This document shows positions 6,382 to 18,031 of a stretch of DNA of 40,605 bases, one piece after another. Position 1 is the stretch's first letter; every line of letters starts with the position of its first letter. The translations under genes were made by a program, and so were the position numbers. Origin of the DNA: Psychrobacter sp. 4Bb. Lineage in GTDB: Bacteria > Pseudomonadota > Gammaproteobacteria > Pseudomonadales > Moraxellaceae. Below the pieces are notes generated by a model. It was given only the letters and a program-made list of their open reading frames with translations. It was not told where the DNA came from and did no database searches. The DNA is taken from NCBI RefSeq assembly GCF_002836735.1, contig NZ_PJAS01000035.1, positions 1 through 40,605 of the forward strand, given 5' to 3'.

Positions 6382-7593
6382 CTATAAATGTAAATCCGTC
6401 TCGCCGCCCTGCTCTTTCATTCGGCGCTGCTCGCGGCGTTGGTAGCCCAGACCGGATGCAGCAAACCAATGCGGCTTCGATGTTTGTAATAAATCACTCA
6501 GCTGCTGCAACTGAGTCTGCAAGGTTTGGGTCAACCAGAAATAGCCCTGCCACTCAAATGCTAGATGCTGTACGCTTGGATACTCTGAGACGGCAATACG
6601 GGTAATGGGTCGAAATACCTCATCGCTTGGACTACGTAATACCGCCGCCATATGCTGCATCGCTTGGGTTAGCTCATGCTGATAATGTACCAATAAAACG
6701 TGATTTTCTTCATCAATTTCGATATTTGCCAAGCGCGGTGCCGCACTTAATAGTAAATCAATCGTCCCGATAATATTACGGTGGGTACGTTGGATCGTCT
6801 CTAGCGTTTCTTTTTCGATTCCTGACTCACTGGCTGTCGCCGCAATATGTGGACGCACAGCCAGCAGACGTTTATTGATCTGCCGTAACGCTGTGACCAA
6901 CGCTCTATCAACGGGTACTTCCTTAACAGGAAAAGCCACTGGGTTTAACTTTTGAACAGAGTCGTCCACCACTCCATCCGTCGCGTCAATATGATGACCT
7001 ACGCCAGCGTAGAGACTACTACAAGCATCAAGATTACTACTCAATAAGAATCGCCACATCAACGTTGATTTGAGCGGCAAAATTAGCGTCACTGCTACCG
7101 AAACACCTGTCCCCAGTAAGATATTTAGCGCGCGGTAGATACCATCTTGACCAATGCTATTATTGCCTAAATCAGAGACAATCATCAGCATAGTGATACC
7201 CGTTAGTAGTCCTGTATACCCAAGCTGCCTGACGGCTAGATAGCCAATGATGCCACTGAGCAGACCAATAAGCGCATAGTCTACCCATAGCCATGCACCC
7301 GCATTTTGATTAAACCATAACACCCCAAGCGCAGTACCAATACCTAATAAAGTACCGATCACGCGCTCTTTCGCCTTAGTATAAATAGCGCCTTGGTATT
7401 GCAATAACCCTAGAATAATAAATACTGTAATGGTCGTCCATTCACCGTGCGGAAGATTGGTAATTTTATTGACTAATAGGGCCAATATCACAGCCGTACC
7501 TAGTCGGGTGGCATGTAGGATATCTGTATGTTGGTAGCGAACATAGGGTTCGACAAATGGAGCAATAATACGCTGATAAAGGGTGGGTTTCAC
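6382..7593 (-). CDS. FUSC family membrane protein
   Basis: A 403-residue inner-membrane protein. The first about 190 residues are a run of hydrophobic segments (for example LGTAVILALLV, ITVFIILGLL, IGYLAVRQLG and GVSVAVTLILPL) with the feature WTTITVFIILGLLQYQGAIYTKAKERVIGTLLG, typical of the FUSC/aromatic acid exporter fold. The remaining about 200 residues are soluble and helical. FUSC proteins such as AaeB and YccS are linked to efflux of aromatic acids and related compounds. This one is about half the length of YccS, with a single membrane block. The C-terminus ends in a basic stretch (YQRREQRRMKEQ). No MFP partner gene is adjacent, so the transported compound is unknown. Confidence 0.75.
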   Translation of the reverse strand: MKPTLYQRIIAPFVEPYVRYQHTDILHATRLGTAVILALLVNKITNLPHGEWTTITVFIILGLLQYQGAIYTKAKERVIGTLLGIGTALGVLWFNQNAGAWLWVDYALIGLLSGIIGYLAVRQLGYTGLLTGITMLMIVSDLGNNSIGQDGIYRALNILLGTGVSVAVTLILPLKSTLMWRFLLSSNLDACSSLYAGVGHHIDATDGVVDDSVQKLNPVAFPVKEVPVDRALVTALRQINKRLLAVRPHIAATASESGIEKETLETIQRTHRNIIGTIDLLLSAAPRLANIEIDEENHVLLVHYQHELTQAMQHMAAVLRSPSDEVFRPITRIAVSEYPSVQHLAFEWQGYFWLTQTLQTQLQQLSDLLQTSKPHWFAASGLGYQRREQRRMKEQGGETDLHL

Positions 7594-7713
7594 GCAAGGC
7601 TACTCTTTTTGGGTGGAATGTTTAGGTGAGACATTCTAATAAAGTATTATTAAAATATCTCAATAACTAAGGGTAAGTATAAATGGATATTCTATCAGCA
7701 AAATGACGGGCAA

Positions 7714-7753
7714 AAAATAACGCCTTTTACCCATTATTCACAGGTAAAAGGCC
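7714..7753 (-). terminator. Probable terminator downstream of gltD
   Basis: The perfect 10-bp stem GCCTTTTACC / GGTAAAAGGC (7722-7731 and 7743-7752) has an 11-base loop. On the minus strand it is followed by GTTATTTTTT. Confidence 0.7.
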
Positions 7754-7882
7754 TTATAAAAAATATCCTAGCACACTATATTGAAATCTACGCTATTAAA
7801 GATTATTCATCAAATGACTTATCAAATTATTCATTGAGAACTGCGTCACTGTTAATGAATGATAGTCTATTGCGCTAGCGTA

Positions 7883-9370
<1,488 letters not shown>

Positions 9371-9493
9371 CTAAAATCTAAGACATATATCGCTGCTGTC
9401 ACGTACCTGCTGAAAACCTGTGAGTTAAAACGTCTCTAAAAACGGAACGCTGGCTAACCTAATCAAAGCGACTGCCGATCCATCAATACATTC

Positions 9494-9514
9494 TATCAAT
9501 GCAATCCATTGATA
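9494..9514 (-). other. Inverted repeat in the gltB-gltD spacer
   Basis: A perfect 8-bp inverted repeat (TATCAATG / CATTGATA) with a 5-base loop lies 21 bases after the gltB stop codon. No T-run follows, so it is not a classical terminator. In RNA it could act as an mRNA-stabilising or processing hairpin. Confidence 0.5.
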
Positions 9515-9535
9515 CGATAGGCAGTCATGTATCGG

Positions 9536-12500
9536 CTATTGTGGGTCGGCCATGGTAGTTTTAAGAAGGCTTGCAATGTTCGCCGCTTTTGGCTTAACCA
9601 AATAGAACTTACGAACATAGTGCTCAAAGTCATTCAGAATTGTCTGACCCCATGCACTGCCTGTTTTATCTACATGAGCTTCAATCACTTGTTGCAAATG
9701 AATGCGATGCTCTTCTGTTTGCTCGCTTGAAATACGATTTAGATCGATTAGCTCATGGTTGCAACGGTCAAAGAAGTCGCCTTCCATATCGAGTACATAA
9801 GCAAAACCACCCGTCATACCAGCACCGAAGTTGAGTCCAGTACGGCCAAGAATCGTGACGATACCGCCAGTCATATATTCACAGCAATGGTCGCCTGTGC
9901 CTTCGATAACTGCGTGTGCGCCAGAGTTACGGACGCCAAAACGCTCACCTGCTGTACCGGCAGCGTATAGCTTACCGCCAGTTGCACCATAGAGACAGGT
10001 ATTACCGATGATGGCCGTTTCTTGTGCGATAAAGCCTGAATCTTTTGGCGGATAAATCACAATCTCACCGCCTGCCATACCTTTACCCACATAGTCATTG
10101 GCATCGCCTTCAAGCTCGATATTTAAGCCGCCAGCATTCCACACGCCCAAACTTTGTCCTGCAGTACCAGTTAGACGCAGCTTAATTGGCATATCGCTCA
10201 TGCCAAGGTTACCCCAGACTTGCGCAATCTCACCAGAAATACGAGCACCGATAGAGCGGTCACAGTTACCAACGAAATAGCTATAGTCGCCGCCCGCCCC
10301 TTTGCGAATGTTCACAAGCATATCGCTAATCATCTGCTCAGCAAGCAAGCCTTTATCAAACGGCTCATTACGCTCAACCTGACAAGTTTGTGCTTTACCC
10401 ACACTGGCTGGGTGACTAAATAGCAATGGCGTTAAATCAAGATGACGCTGCTTATCAGTATTGCCCTCTAGAATATCAAGCAAGTCAGTACGACCGACCA
10501 GCTCTTCCATACTACGAACGCCTAGCGCCGCCAACCATTCACGTGTCTCGGTCGCCACAAACTTAAAGAAGTTAATCAGCATTTCTGCTTCGCCAATGAA
10601 ATGCTCATCACGCAGCTTGGCTTTTTGAGTAGCAACACCTGTCGGACAGTTGTTTAAATGGCAAATACGTAGGTACTTACAACCAACTGCAATCATTGGC
10701 GTGGTACCAAAGCCAAAGCTCTCTGCACCCAAGATAGCAGCTTTTACTACATCCAGTCCTGTTTTTAGACCACCGTCAGTCTGGACACGTACCTTATCAC
10801 GTAACCCATTCACTCGTAGAGACTGGTGAGTCTCAGCCAAACCTAACTCCCATGGCGAGCCTGCATGGTGGATAGACGATAGCGGAGACGCTGCCGTACC
10901 ACCATCATAGCCCGAAATAGTAATCAGATCGGCATAGGCTTTTGCAACGCCTGTCGCGATCGTGCCAACACCTGGACGTGAGACCAATTTAACGGATACC
11001 AGTGCATCTGGATTGACTTGTTTCAAATCAAAAATCAGCTGTGCCAAATCTTCGATAGAGTAAATATCGTGATGCGGCGGCGGTGAAATCAAGGTCACAC
11101 CTGGCACTGAATAACGCAAGCGTGCAATCAGCGCGTTGACTTTACCACCAGGTAGCTGTCCACCTTCACCAGGCTTGGCACCTTGAGCTACTTTAATCTG
11201 CATAACTTCAGCGGAGCGAAGATAGGCAGGTGTGACCCCAAAACGACCAGAAGCAACTTGCTTGATTTTTGAGTTGCGCAATGTGCCATAACGCGCAGGA
11301 TCTTCACCGCCTTCACCAGAGTTTGAACGACCACCGATGGTATTCATAGCCATCGCAATCGACTCATGCGCTTCAGGAGATAGCGCGCCTAACGACATGC
11401 CTGCTGAGTCAAAACGCGTCAAAATCTCAGAGATATCTTCAACATCATCGACATCGATACTGTTGTCAGTCTTTAGTTGCAACAAATCACGTAAAGTAGC
11501 AACCGGACGGCTATTAACTAGATCCGCATAATTGCGATAATTATCGTAATCACCAGTACGTACTGCAGTATGCAGGCTGTTAATCACATCAGGATTAAAG
11601 GCATGGTACTCTTTGTTGAAGACAAATTTGAGCAAACCACCCTGATCTAGAGGAGCGCGTCGCTTAAACGCATTGGCAGCCAATTGTGCTTGATCAGCGG
11701 CAAGGTCTGCAAAGGTAGCGCCTTTAATACGGCTTTGTACGCCTTTAAAGCATAAATTGACGACTTCTTCTGAAAGACCGACTGCTTCAAACAACTGCGC
11801 GCCGCGATAAGAAACAATGGTAGAGATACCCATTTTTGATAAGATTTTTAGCAAACCTTTATCCAAGCCTTTGCGGAAATTAACACGGGCTTGAATTGGG
11901 TCACCAAGTAGCTCACCAGTCGCGACCAAATCATCAATGACATCATATGCCAGATATGGATACACACAAGTCGCACCAAAGCCAATCAATACCGCTATTT
12001 GATGCGAGTCACGGGCAAGGCCCGTCTCAATGATTAAGTTAGCATCAGTACGGATACCTTGCGCGATTAGATAATGATGCACAGCACCAGTCACCATAAT
12101 GGCGTTGGCGGGTACTTTGTCTGCATCGATATCTTTATCAGACAAGACAATCAACGTATTACCTGAGCGAATGTTATCTGCCACTTGCTCACAAATAGCC
12201 ACGATAGCATCAGATAGCTCTAGAGTACGGTCATAGTTTAGATCAATACGAGCCATCTTGAACGCTGGATCATCCAAGGTTTCAAGCTGCTGCATTTTGC
12301 TGGCTGACAATACTGGCGATGACAAAATAATACGATGCGCATCTCTCGCAGATGGCGCAAATACGTTAGTCTCAGCGCCTAAACAAGTCTGCAACGACAT
12401 CACGATAGATTCACGTAATGGATCGATTGGCGGATTAGTCACCTGTGCAAACTGCTGACGGAAGAAGTCACCGACATGGCGAATTTGCTGCGACAGTACA

Positions 12501-13999
12501 GCCATTGGCGTATCGTCACCCATTGAGCCGACTGGTTCTTGACCATTTTCAGCATTAGGGCGAATGATTTCTGTGCGCTCTTCATTGGTGATGTGATACA
12601 TTTTTTGTAGCGCTTTTAGCTTATCACCGCGGCACGCTTGCGTTGCCAATGTCTCTTCTAGACGCTCATCATCACGAACACGCGTCGCTTCTTCACGCAA
12701 CCATTTGCGATATGGATGCGCCGTTTTTAGTAAAGTTGCAATAGCTGTCGTATCTAAAATTTGACCTGTCAACGTATCAATGACCAGCATTTGACCAGGT
12801 CCAACGCGACCTTTTGCCAATACGTCTTGTGGCTCGTAATCCCAAACGCCCACTTCTGATGCAACAGTGATATAGCCATTCTTAGTGGTTACCCAACGTG
12901 ACGGGCGCAAACCGTTTCTATCGAGCATACAGACCGCATAGCGTCCATCTTGAATGACTAGCCCTGCTGGACCGTCCCACGCTTCCATATGCTGTGAGTA
13001 AAACTCATAAAACGCACGCAGATCCATATCCATGCTATCAACATTCTGCCACGCTGGCGGTACCAAAATAGACATCGCATGGAACAGGTTCATACCACCA
13101 GACATAAGCACTTCGAGCATGTTATCTAAGCTAGATGAATCTGAACCGGTACTATTTACAAGTGGTGTCAGCTCATTCAAGTTAGGCAGTTTGTCTGATT
13201 TTAGCTTTGGCGTACGGGCTTTAGACCAGTTGCGGTTACCTGTAATGGTATTTAACTCACCATTGTGCGCAAGATAACGGAATGGCTGTGCCAGTGGCCA
13301 GCGCGGTAACGTATTGGTTGAAAAACGCTGATGGAAGACTACGATATGTGATGCCAAACGCTCATCTTGCAAATCCAAGAAAAACGCTGGTAAATCTGAA
13401 GGCATTACCAAGCCTTTGTAAATAATAGTCTGACAACTCAATGAACAGACGTAAAATAGCTCATCATCCGTCAAACGCTGCTCTGTTTTTTTGCGTGCAA
13501 CAAACAGCTTACGGTTGAAGTCATCAGCTGCTAGGTCATCTGGCGCATTAACGAACACTTGCTTAAAGTCTGGCAATGTCTCACGACCAATCTCACCAAC
13601 AATACTCAAGTCGAGTGGTACATCACGCCAGCCAGCCACTTCTAATCCTTGGGCGGCAATCTCATCGCTTAACACTTGCTGGCTATGCTTGGCTTTATCG
13701 CTATCTAAATTAACGAACACCATACCGACAGCAAAGTTGTCCGTAATGGCAAATTGCTGCTCAGCAGCAATCTGTTTAAAGAAATCGGTAGGCGTCGCTA
13801 ATAGTAAGCCACAACCATCACCAGTTCTACCGTCAGCAGCAACACCGCCGCGATGTGTCATACAACTTAAACTATGAATGGCAGTTTTTACCAAATCATG
13901 GCTCGCTTCACCCTCAATATGGGCAATTAGGCCAAAACCGCAATTATCAGAAAAATCATCTGGCGTGGCCAGGTGTGTTTGTGAGGAAATCATTGACAT
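9536..13999 (-). CDS. gltB: Glutamate synthase [NADPH] large (alpha) subunit
   Basis: A 1487-residue enzyme that hydrolyses glutamine and transfers the ammonia to 2-oxoglutarate. The start ATG at 13999 (MSMISSQ) has AAAGGA six bases upstream; an in-frame TTG at 14026 is a weaker choice. Cys20 ([13 protein letters not shown]) is the N-terminal nucleophile exposed after removal of a 19-residue propeptide, the known maturation of this family. The central and FMN-binding synthase domains follow, including [11 protein letters not shown] and [12 protein letters not shown]. The [3Fe-4S] cysteines are Cys1107, Cys1113 and Cys1118 ([12 protein letters not shown]). The C-terminal beta-helix ([22 protein letters not shown]) is complete. 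A long non-coding leader precedes it; gltD follows. Confidence 0.97.
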   Translation of the reverse strand: MSMISSQTHLATPDDFSDNCGFGLIAHIEGEASHDLVKTAIHSLSCMTHRGGVAADGRTGDGCGLLLATPTDFFKQIAAEQQFAITDNFAVGMVFVNLDSDKAKHSQQVLSDEIAAQGLEVAGWRDVPLDLSIVGEIGRETLPDFKQVFVNAPDDLAADDFNRKLFVARKKTEQRLTDDELFYVCSLSCQTIIYKGLVMPSDLPAFFLDLQDERLASHIVVFHQRFSTNTLPRWPLAQPFRYLAHNGELNTITGNRNWSKARTPKLKSDKLPNLNELTPLVNSTGSDSSSLDNMLEVLMSGGMNLFHAMSILVPPAWQNVDSMDMDLRAFYEFYSQHMEAWDGPAGLVIQDGRYAVCMLDRNGLRPSRWVTTKNGYITVASEVGVWDYEPQDVLAKGRVGPGQMLVIDTLTGQILDTTAIATLLKTAHPYRKWLREEATRVRDDERLEETLATQACRGDKLKALQKMYHITNEERTEIIRPNAENGQEPVGSMGDDTPMAVLSQQIRHVGDFFRQQFAQVTNPPIDPLRESIVMSLQTCLGAETNVFAPSARDAHRIILSSPVLSASKMQQLETLDDPAFKMARIDLNYDRTLELSDAIVAICEQVADNIRSGNTLIVLSDKDIDADKVPANAIMVTGAVHHYLIAQGIRTDANLIIETGLARDSHQIAVLIGFGATCVYPYLAYDVIDDLVATGELLGDPIQARVNFRKGLDKGLLKILSKMGISTIVSYRGAQLFEAVGLSEEVVNLCFKGVQSRIKGATFADLAADQAQLAANAFKRRAPLDQGGLLKFVFNKEYHAFNPDVINSLHTAVRTGDYDNYRNYADLVNSRPVATLRDLLQLKTDNSIDVDDVEDISEILTRFDSAGMSLGALSPEAHESIAMAMNTIGGRSNSGEGGEDPARYGTLRNSKIKQVASGRFGVTPAYLRSAEVMQIKVAQGAKPGEGGQLPGGKVNALIARLRYSVPGVTLISPPPHHDIYSIEDLAQLIFDLKQVNPDALVSVKLVSRPGVGTIATGVAKAYADLITISGYDGGTAASPLSSIHHAGSPWELGLAETHQSLRVNGLRDKVRVQTDGGLKTGLDVVKAAILGAESFGFGTTPMIAVGCKYLRICHLNNCPTGVATQKAKLRDEHFIGEAEMLINFFKFVATETREWLAALGVRSMEELVGRTDLLDILEGNTDKQRHLDLTPLLFSHPASVGKAQTCQVERNEPFDKGLLAEQMISDMLVNIRKGAGGDYSYFVGNCDRSIGARISGEIAQVWGNLGMSDMPIKLRLTGTAGQSLGVWNAGGLNIELEGDANDYVGKGMAGGEIVIYPPKDSGFIAQETAIIGNTCLYGATGGKLYAAGTAGERFGVRNSGAHAVIEGTGDHCCEYMTGGIVTILGRTGLNFGAGMTGGFAYVLDMEGDFFDRCNHELIDLNRISSEQTEEHRIHLQQVIEAHVDKTGSAWGQTILNDFEHYVRKFYLVKPKAANIASLLKTTMADPQ

Positions 14000-14863
14000 A
14001 GCTTGTCCTTTTAAGTAGACGGGCAACTTACATTTCCAATGCGGAGTATAAGTTGGTACCCGTAAGCAGAACGGGCTGATAGTGGATATTCGTGTGTTCG
14101 AATTGGCAAATAGTGCAATGCTCGATAGACATCATACTCTAAGAGAAAGTAAAACCCTTGACCCTCCTGGTCATTAGCTGATGTCTTGACATGTGGTCCG
14201 TGTATCAAAAGATAGTAAGTAGCAGCCCTTGGCAACGGGAGAATCTACGCCCTTAAATGCCAGTTACTCAATCAGTGATATCTAATGCCATTCATTTAAG
14301 CATCATTTGTTATGTTGTCATGTCTAGCATTTAAAGCTAAGCATACAATAACTTAATAACAGTGCACTTGTTTATCTTGAATATCTGACGCTCTGTATTC
14401 AAGCACTTTGTTTACCCTAAAAAGAGTGACAATAAGAGAGGTTGCGTCACTTACGATAGCCTTATTATAGATAGTAAGTAACCGCGCTTGAGACAATAAT
14501 ATTTAGTAAAGAACTCTAAAAACTAAGAAAAAACCACTAAATAGTTGTTAAATAGACATTTTTTACGATAACTATACAGAACGTCGCCCACAGTTATATT
14601 AGTTAATGATTGTCGAAAAATCTAGTCTTTTCTATCGATTCATCAGCCATAAATTGTAAGAGGACTTATTACTATTGGTTATGAGACAAATAAAACTGCT
14701 ATTAAAATTTTAATGCAAACCATATAAATGACAGTTAGCAAAAGGCTTTGATAATACTTAGCAGTAGTAGCTTGCCGCTTATTGTGACGATAAAACTATT
14801 TTGTATAGTGCTAAAAAAACCCACTAACCAAATCGCTAGTGGGTTTAATTAATCAGACAAAAA
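14000..14863. other. Long non-coding region upstream of gltB
   Basis: About 860 bp separate the DamX-like gene from gltB. An open frame at 14011-14235 on the minus strand looks like chance (low-quality composition, no SD, runs into the gltB leader). Seen: a 6-bp inverted repeat AGTGAC-N15-GTCACT at 14425-14451 and the terminator at 14813-14846. The gltB promoter and any nitrogen- or Lrp-type control sites should lie here, but I cannot place them with confidence. Confidence 0.45.
14813..14846 (-). terminator. Terminator of the aroK-aroB-damX-like unit
   Basis: The perfect 10-bp stem AAACCCACTA / TAGTGGGTTT has a 10-base loop and is followed on the minus strand by a run of T. Confidence 0.85.
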
Positions 14864-15955
14864 CTAATTACTCTTGTCTTCTATTAGCGCTTTTATACTA
14901 TCGCTATTATTTTTGGGAGGATTCGCGTTAGCACTTTTGCCATTAGCATTTGAGTTATTGTTCGTGCTGCTAGGGGGCTTAGGCGTTGGCACTACTGGTG
15001 GCTTTTTACTGGTACTGCTCTCAGCCGGTACCGCAGGCTTTTTATTTTCTGATGCCGCGGGCTTACCTGCGTTATTTTCGTCTTTTGACGATGATTCAGA
15101 TATTGTCTGCGTCTCACCACCAACCGTACGCTCTTCGCTAACAGATAATGTGGCAGAGGTATCTACCGACTGACGAATACTCTCTTGAGTACTGCTACTA
15201 TTAGCGCTTTCTTGGTTACCTCGATTACTGTTAGCATTAGCTGCTTGAGCAGCGGCGTCATCAGCTTCTTCTTGCAAACGAGCAGGCACTTCACGCTTAG
15301 TAGGTTTTAAATCGACGGCACGCGTACGTTTCGTACTCAAATCTTTTACTGGGTCAGGACGCTCATAGTTATCAATGATACTGACATACCGGTTAATCTC
15401 TTCTGGCAGTACACGTACGTTTGTAGGTAACTTAAAGTCTATTAACTTTGCGGCTCCTATTGCTTCTTGCGGGCTACTCATAATCCCATAAGTCAGCATA
15501 TAACGGACTTGTTTTTCATCATCAAGATAACGGAAATAAGCAAATTTATCACGATCTTGACGACCTTCTAGGTAACTAACAATCACATCGTTTTCAGCGA
15601 CATTCATTACTTGAACAGTCCACTTGCCTTTGTTAGCCAGCAGATAACGCTTGTCTTTAAACTCATCAGGATAATCGCGCAAATCTCGAATCGTTGCATC
15701 AAAGTTAATCGGTTGCACATCCGTATCTAGCTCATGCAGCGATTCGACTTTTAGTGGTTGCTCAAACTCTTCATTCAAAATCTCTGGCGCTGATATTGGT
15801 GCATTTTCAATTTTGGCACCCATGGCTGGCGTTTGACTAAACATCCATACTAACGCTGTGACTACCCCTAAAAGTAGGGTCACTATTAGCCAAATCAGTG
15901 CTTGACGACTGTATGATTGGCTAGCAGTACGCGTTTTTGTTTTTGATGTTGCCAT
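14864..15955 (-). CDS. DamX-like membrane protein with SPOR-type region
   Basis: A 363-residue inner-membrane protein in the position where damX-type genes follow aroB. The start at 15955 (MATSKTK) has AAGGA at good spacing; a frame opening 21 bases upstream has none. Residues 1-22 are basic and cytoplasmic, followed by one membrane segment (LIWLIVTLLLGVVTALVWMF), so the rest is periplasmic. Roughly residues 100-195 (GKWTVQVMNVAENDVIV... to the segment around VRVLPEEINRYVS) resemble a SPOR peptidoglycan-binding fold, placed mid-protein rather than at the C-terminus. The last about 130 residues are low-complexity, rich in Ser, Asn, Lys and Pro. A role at the division septum is inferred from context and weak fold resemblance only. 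Confidence 0.6.
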   Translation of the reverse strand: MATSKTKTRTASQSYSRQALIWLIVTLLLGVVTALVWMFSQTPAMGAKIENAPISAPEILNEEFEQPLKVESLHELDTDVQPINFDATIRDLRDYPDEFKDKRYLLANKGKWTVQVMNVAENDVIVSYLEGRQDRDKFAYFRYLDDEKQVRYMLTYGIMSSPQEAIGAAKLIDFKLPTNVRVLPEEINRYVSIIDNYERPDPVKDLSTKRTRAVDLKPTKREVPARLQEEADDAAAQAANANSNRGNQESANSSSTQESIRQSVDTSATLSVSEERTVGGETQTISESSSKDENNAGKPAASENKKPAVPAESSTSKKPPVVPTPKPPSSTNNNSNANGKSANANPPKNNSDSIKALIEDKSN

Positions 15956-16084
15956 GAGGCGGTCCTTGGTAAACACATGTTTTACAGCATGATATAAATG
16001 CTTATTTAAACAAAGGTACAGCTAACCAGTCGGCTATAAGTACGAGGTTTTAGTATAAATATATAAACGATAATTTTTAAGACG

Positions 16085-17191
16085 TTACGCGCTATGTCTT
16101 GACAAAACTTCATGCAATAGCTGGCCGTCAAACTCATTAGTCATTACCGCATCGCCTATTGATTTTAACAAAATTAGGCGGATTTGTCCGTGTTTCACTT
16201 TTTTATCGTGTCCCATTAAATCTAAAGCAGTGTCTACATCGATAGCTGGTGGCGTAATAGGTAAGCTTGCCAATTCTAAAACACGCTTAATACGTACAAC
16301 TTCATCATCAGTTAGCCAACCAATTTTTTGCGATAGCTCAGCTGCTTGTACCATACCAGCCGCCACTGCTTCGCCATGTAACCAATTGCCATAGCCTTCA
16401 TGTGTTTCAATCACATGACCAAAAGTATGTCCAAAGTTCAATAGCGCGCGCACACCGGACTCTCTTTCGTCTTGTGCTACTACATCGGCCTTGTACTGAC
16501 AGCAGCGCTTTACAGCTTCACCAAGTACTGCTAAATCAAGCGACATCATTGCAGGCAAGTTTGCTTCAAGCCACGTTAAAAATGCCTCATCCATGATAAG
16601 GGCATATTTGATAATCTCGGCCACTCCAGCAGATAGCTCACGCGCAGGCAGTGTCTTAAGCGTACTCATATCAGCCAGCACCATTTGTGGCTGCCAAAAA
16701 GCACCAATCATATTTTTACCTTGCGGATGATTGATACCCGTTTTACCACCAACACTAGAATCTACTTGTGACAATAGCGTCGTTGGAATTTGGATAAAAT
16801 TGACGCCACGCATAAAGCTAGCAGCAGCAAAACCAGTCATATCTCCCACTACACCGCCACCAAGGGCAATAAGTGTCACATCGCGATTGAAGTGTTCTGT
16901 CATCAGCGCATCATAAATCTGATCAATACTTGCCTGATTTTTGTATTGTTCACCATCTGGCAGTACGCACACCTTTACCACAAACTGCTCTGCTAACTCA
17001 TCTTCTAATGCTTTTAAGTATAAAGGTGCCACAGTGTCATTAGTGACAATCAAAACTTGACGACCACTGATATAAGGCGTGATTTGCTTCGCCATACTAC
17101 TATGCTCAGTCGTACATTGTTCAGTAATGACAATAGGATAATCATGACTTTGCGTATGAACTATTAAGCCATCATGAAACGGCATTACCAT
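16085..17191 (-). CDS. aroB: 3-dehydroquinate synthase
   Basis: A 368-residue cytosolic enzyme, second step of the shikimate pathway, turning DAHP into 3-dehydroquinate with NAD+ and a divalent metal. The NAD-binding GGGVVGD is at 111-117, preceded by the conserved DGE...K segment at 79-84. IPTTLLSQVDSSVGGKTGIN, the active-site Lys block, follows. Metal ligands are in the AEIIKYA Glu, HTFGHVIE and WLHGEAVAAGM. The start at 17191 has AGGAG six bases upstream; MVMPF contains a second Met two codons later. aroK lies 75 bp upstream on the same strand, so both are probably on one transcript. Confidence 0.97.
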   Translation of the reverse strand: MVMPFHDGLIVHTQSHDYPIVITEQCTTEHSSMAKQITPYISGRQVLIVTNDTVAPLYLKALEDELAEQFVVKVCVLPDGEQYKNQASIDQIYDALMTEHFNRDVTLIALGGGVVGDMTGFAAASFMRGVNFIQIPTTLLSQVDSSVGGKTGINHPQGKNMIGAFWQPQMVLADMSTLKTLPARELSAGVAEIIKYALIMDEAFLTWLEANLPAMMSLDLAVLGEAVKRCCQYKADVVAQDERESGVRALLNFGHTFGHVIETHEGYGNWLHGEAVAAGMVQAAELSQKIGWLTDDEVVRIKRVLELASLPITPPAIDVDTALDLMGHDKKVKHGQIRLILLKSIGDAVMTNEFDGQLLHEVLSRHSA

Positions 17192-17266
17192 GTGATACTC
17201 CTAAAGCATTTCTAATGAGGTAAAAGTAATTGAGTCTGCATATCAATCGTAGTTGCCAGTCTATTA

Positions 17267-17827
17267 CTAGTCTTCTTGGTGCGCCGATGAGTCCGTAGTG
17301 CAATCGACGAATGATTCTAGCTGCTGCATCAATTGATTGACCATATGGCGTGGGTACGTGTGACCAGTAGGCATAATAATATGGGCGACTTGGCGATAGA
17401 GTGGATCGCGAGCACTGTATAACTCTTGCAGTATTTTTCTAGGATTAGGCTGCTGCAATAATGGTCGGGACTTGTCTTTAGAGGTACGGGCTAGCTGCAC
17501 CTCGACAGGTGCATTAAGATAAACGACGATGCCACGTTGTTTTAGGAACTCTCGGTTTTCAGAACACATGACTGCACCGCCACCGGTAGCCAATACGATT
17601 TGAGAGTTTTGGGTCAATTCATCAATGGCACGCGTTTCACGCTCACGGAAACCTGCTTCACCTTCTTTGGCAAATATCCAAGCAATGTCGGCACCTGTCT
17701 GCGATTCAATATACCAATCACTGTCTACAAAAGTGCGACCTAACTGCTTGGCAAGCAGTTTTCCGATTGTCGTCTTCCCTGCTCCCATCGGACCCACTAA
17801 AAACACCGACGGTAATTCCTGCCCCAT
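17267..17827 (-). CDS. aroK: Shikimate kinase
   Basis: A 186-residue P-loop kinase that phosphorylates shikimate at O3 with ATP. Walker A GPMGAGKTT is at 12-20. Shikimate contacts are Asp35/Asp37 (VDSDW), the FRxxE motif at 60-64 and GGG at 82-84. The lid region has SRPLLQ. A short C-terminal tail (after LESFVDC) exceeds the usual end of the fold by several residues. The ribosome-binding site before ATG 17827 is weak (GAGTAAG). It stands downstream of the pilMNOPQ operon, as in many gammaproteobacteria, but a terminator between pilQ and aroK suggests at least partly separate transcription. Confidence 0.95.
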   Translation of the reverse strand: MGQELPSVFLVGPMGAGKTTIGKLLAKQLGRTFVDSDWYIESQTGADIAWIFAKEGEAGFRERETRAIDELTQNSQIVLATGGGAVMCSENREFLKQRGIVVYLNAPVEVQLARTSKDKSRPLLQQPNPRKILQELYSARDPLYRQVAHIIMPTGHTYPRHMVNQLMQQLESFVDCTTDSSAHQED

Positions 17828-17976
17828 AATACTTACTCAGCTAAATTAGGTATGATACAACGTCATTGTTATTCTGGCTAGTAATGAGCCGTGATTATTG
17901 TGAGTAAAATTTAGAGTGCATCATTCATCGGTACATACATAGGTATTACAACGCTAAAACCACTAATTTCGCGCAT

Positions 17977-18007
17977 AAAAAAAGCAAGCACTATGGCTTA
18001 CTTTTTT
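17977..18007 (-). terminator. Terminator downstream of pilQ
   Basis: A short stem (GTAAGC / GCTTGC with one wobble, extended by A/T pairs) with a 6-base loop and a long T-run on the minus strand. It separates the pilus genes from aroK. Confidence 0.65.
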
Positions 18008-18031
18008 AGTAACTAGCTAAACAATTTATGA

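Noticed and set aside
14160..14225. TTGACA-like box on the plus strand upstream of gltB
   Set aside because: No matching -10 at suitable spacing and no plus-strand gene follows.
14011..14235. 74-residue minus-strand frame upstream of gltB
   Set aside because: No SD, unlike any family, and it overlaps the gltB leader and SD.
14874..15173. 99-residue hydrophobic plus-strand frame
   Set aside because: Antisense shadow of the low-complexity tail of the DamX-like gene.
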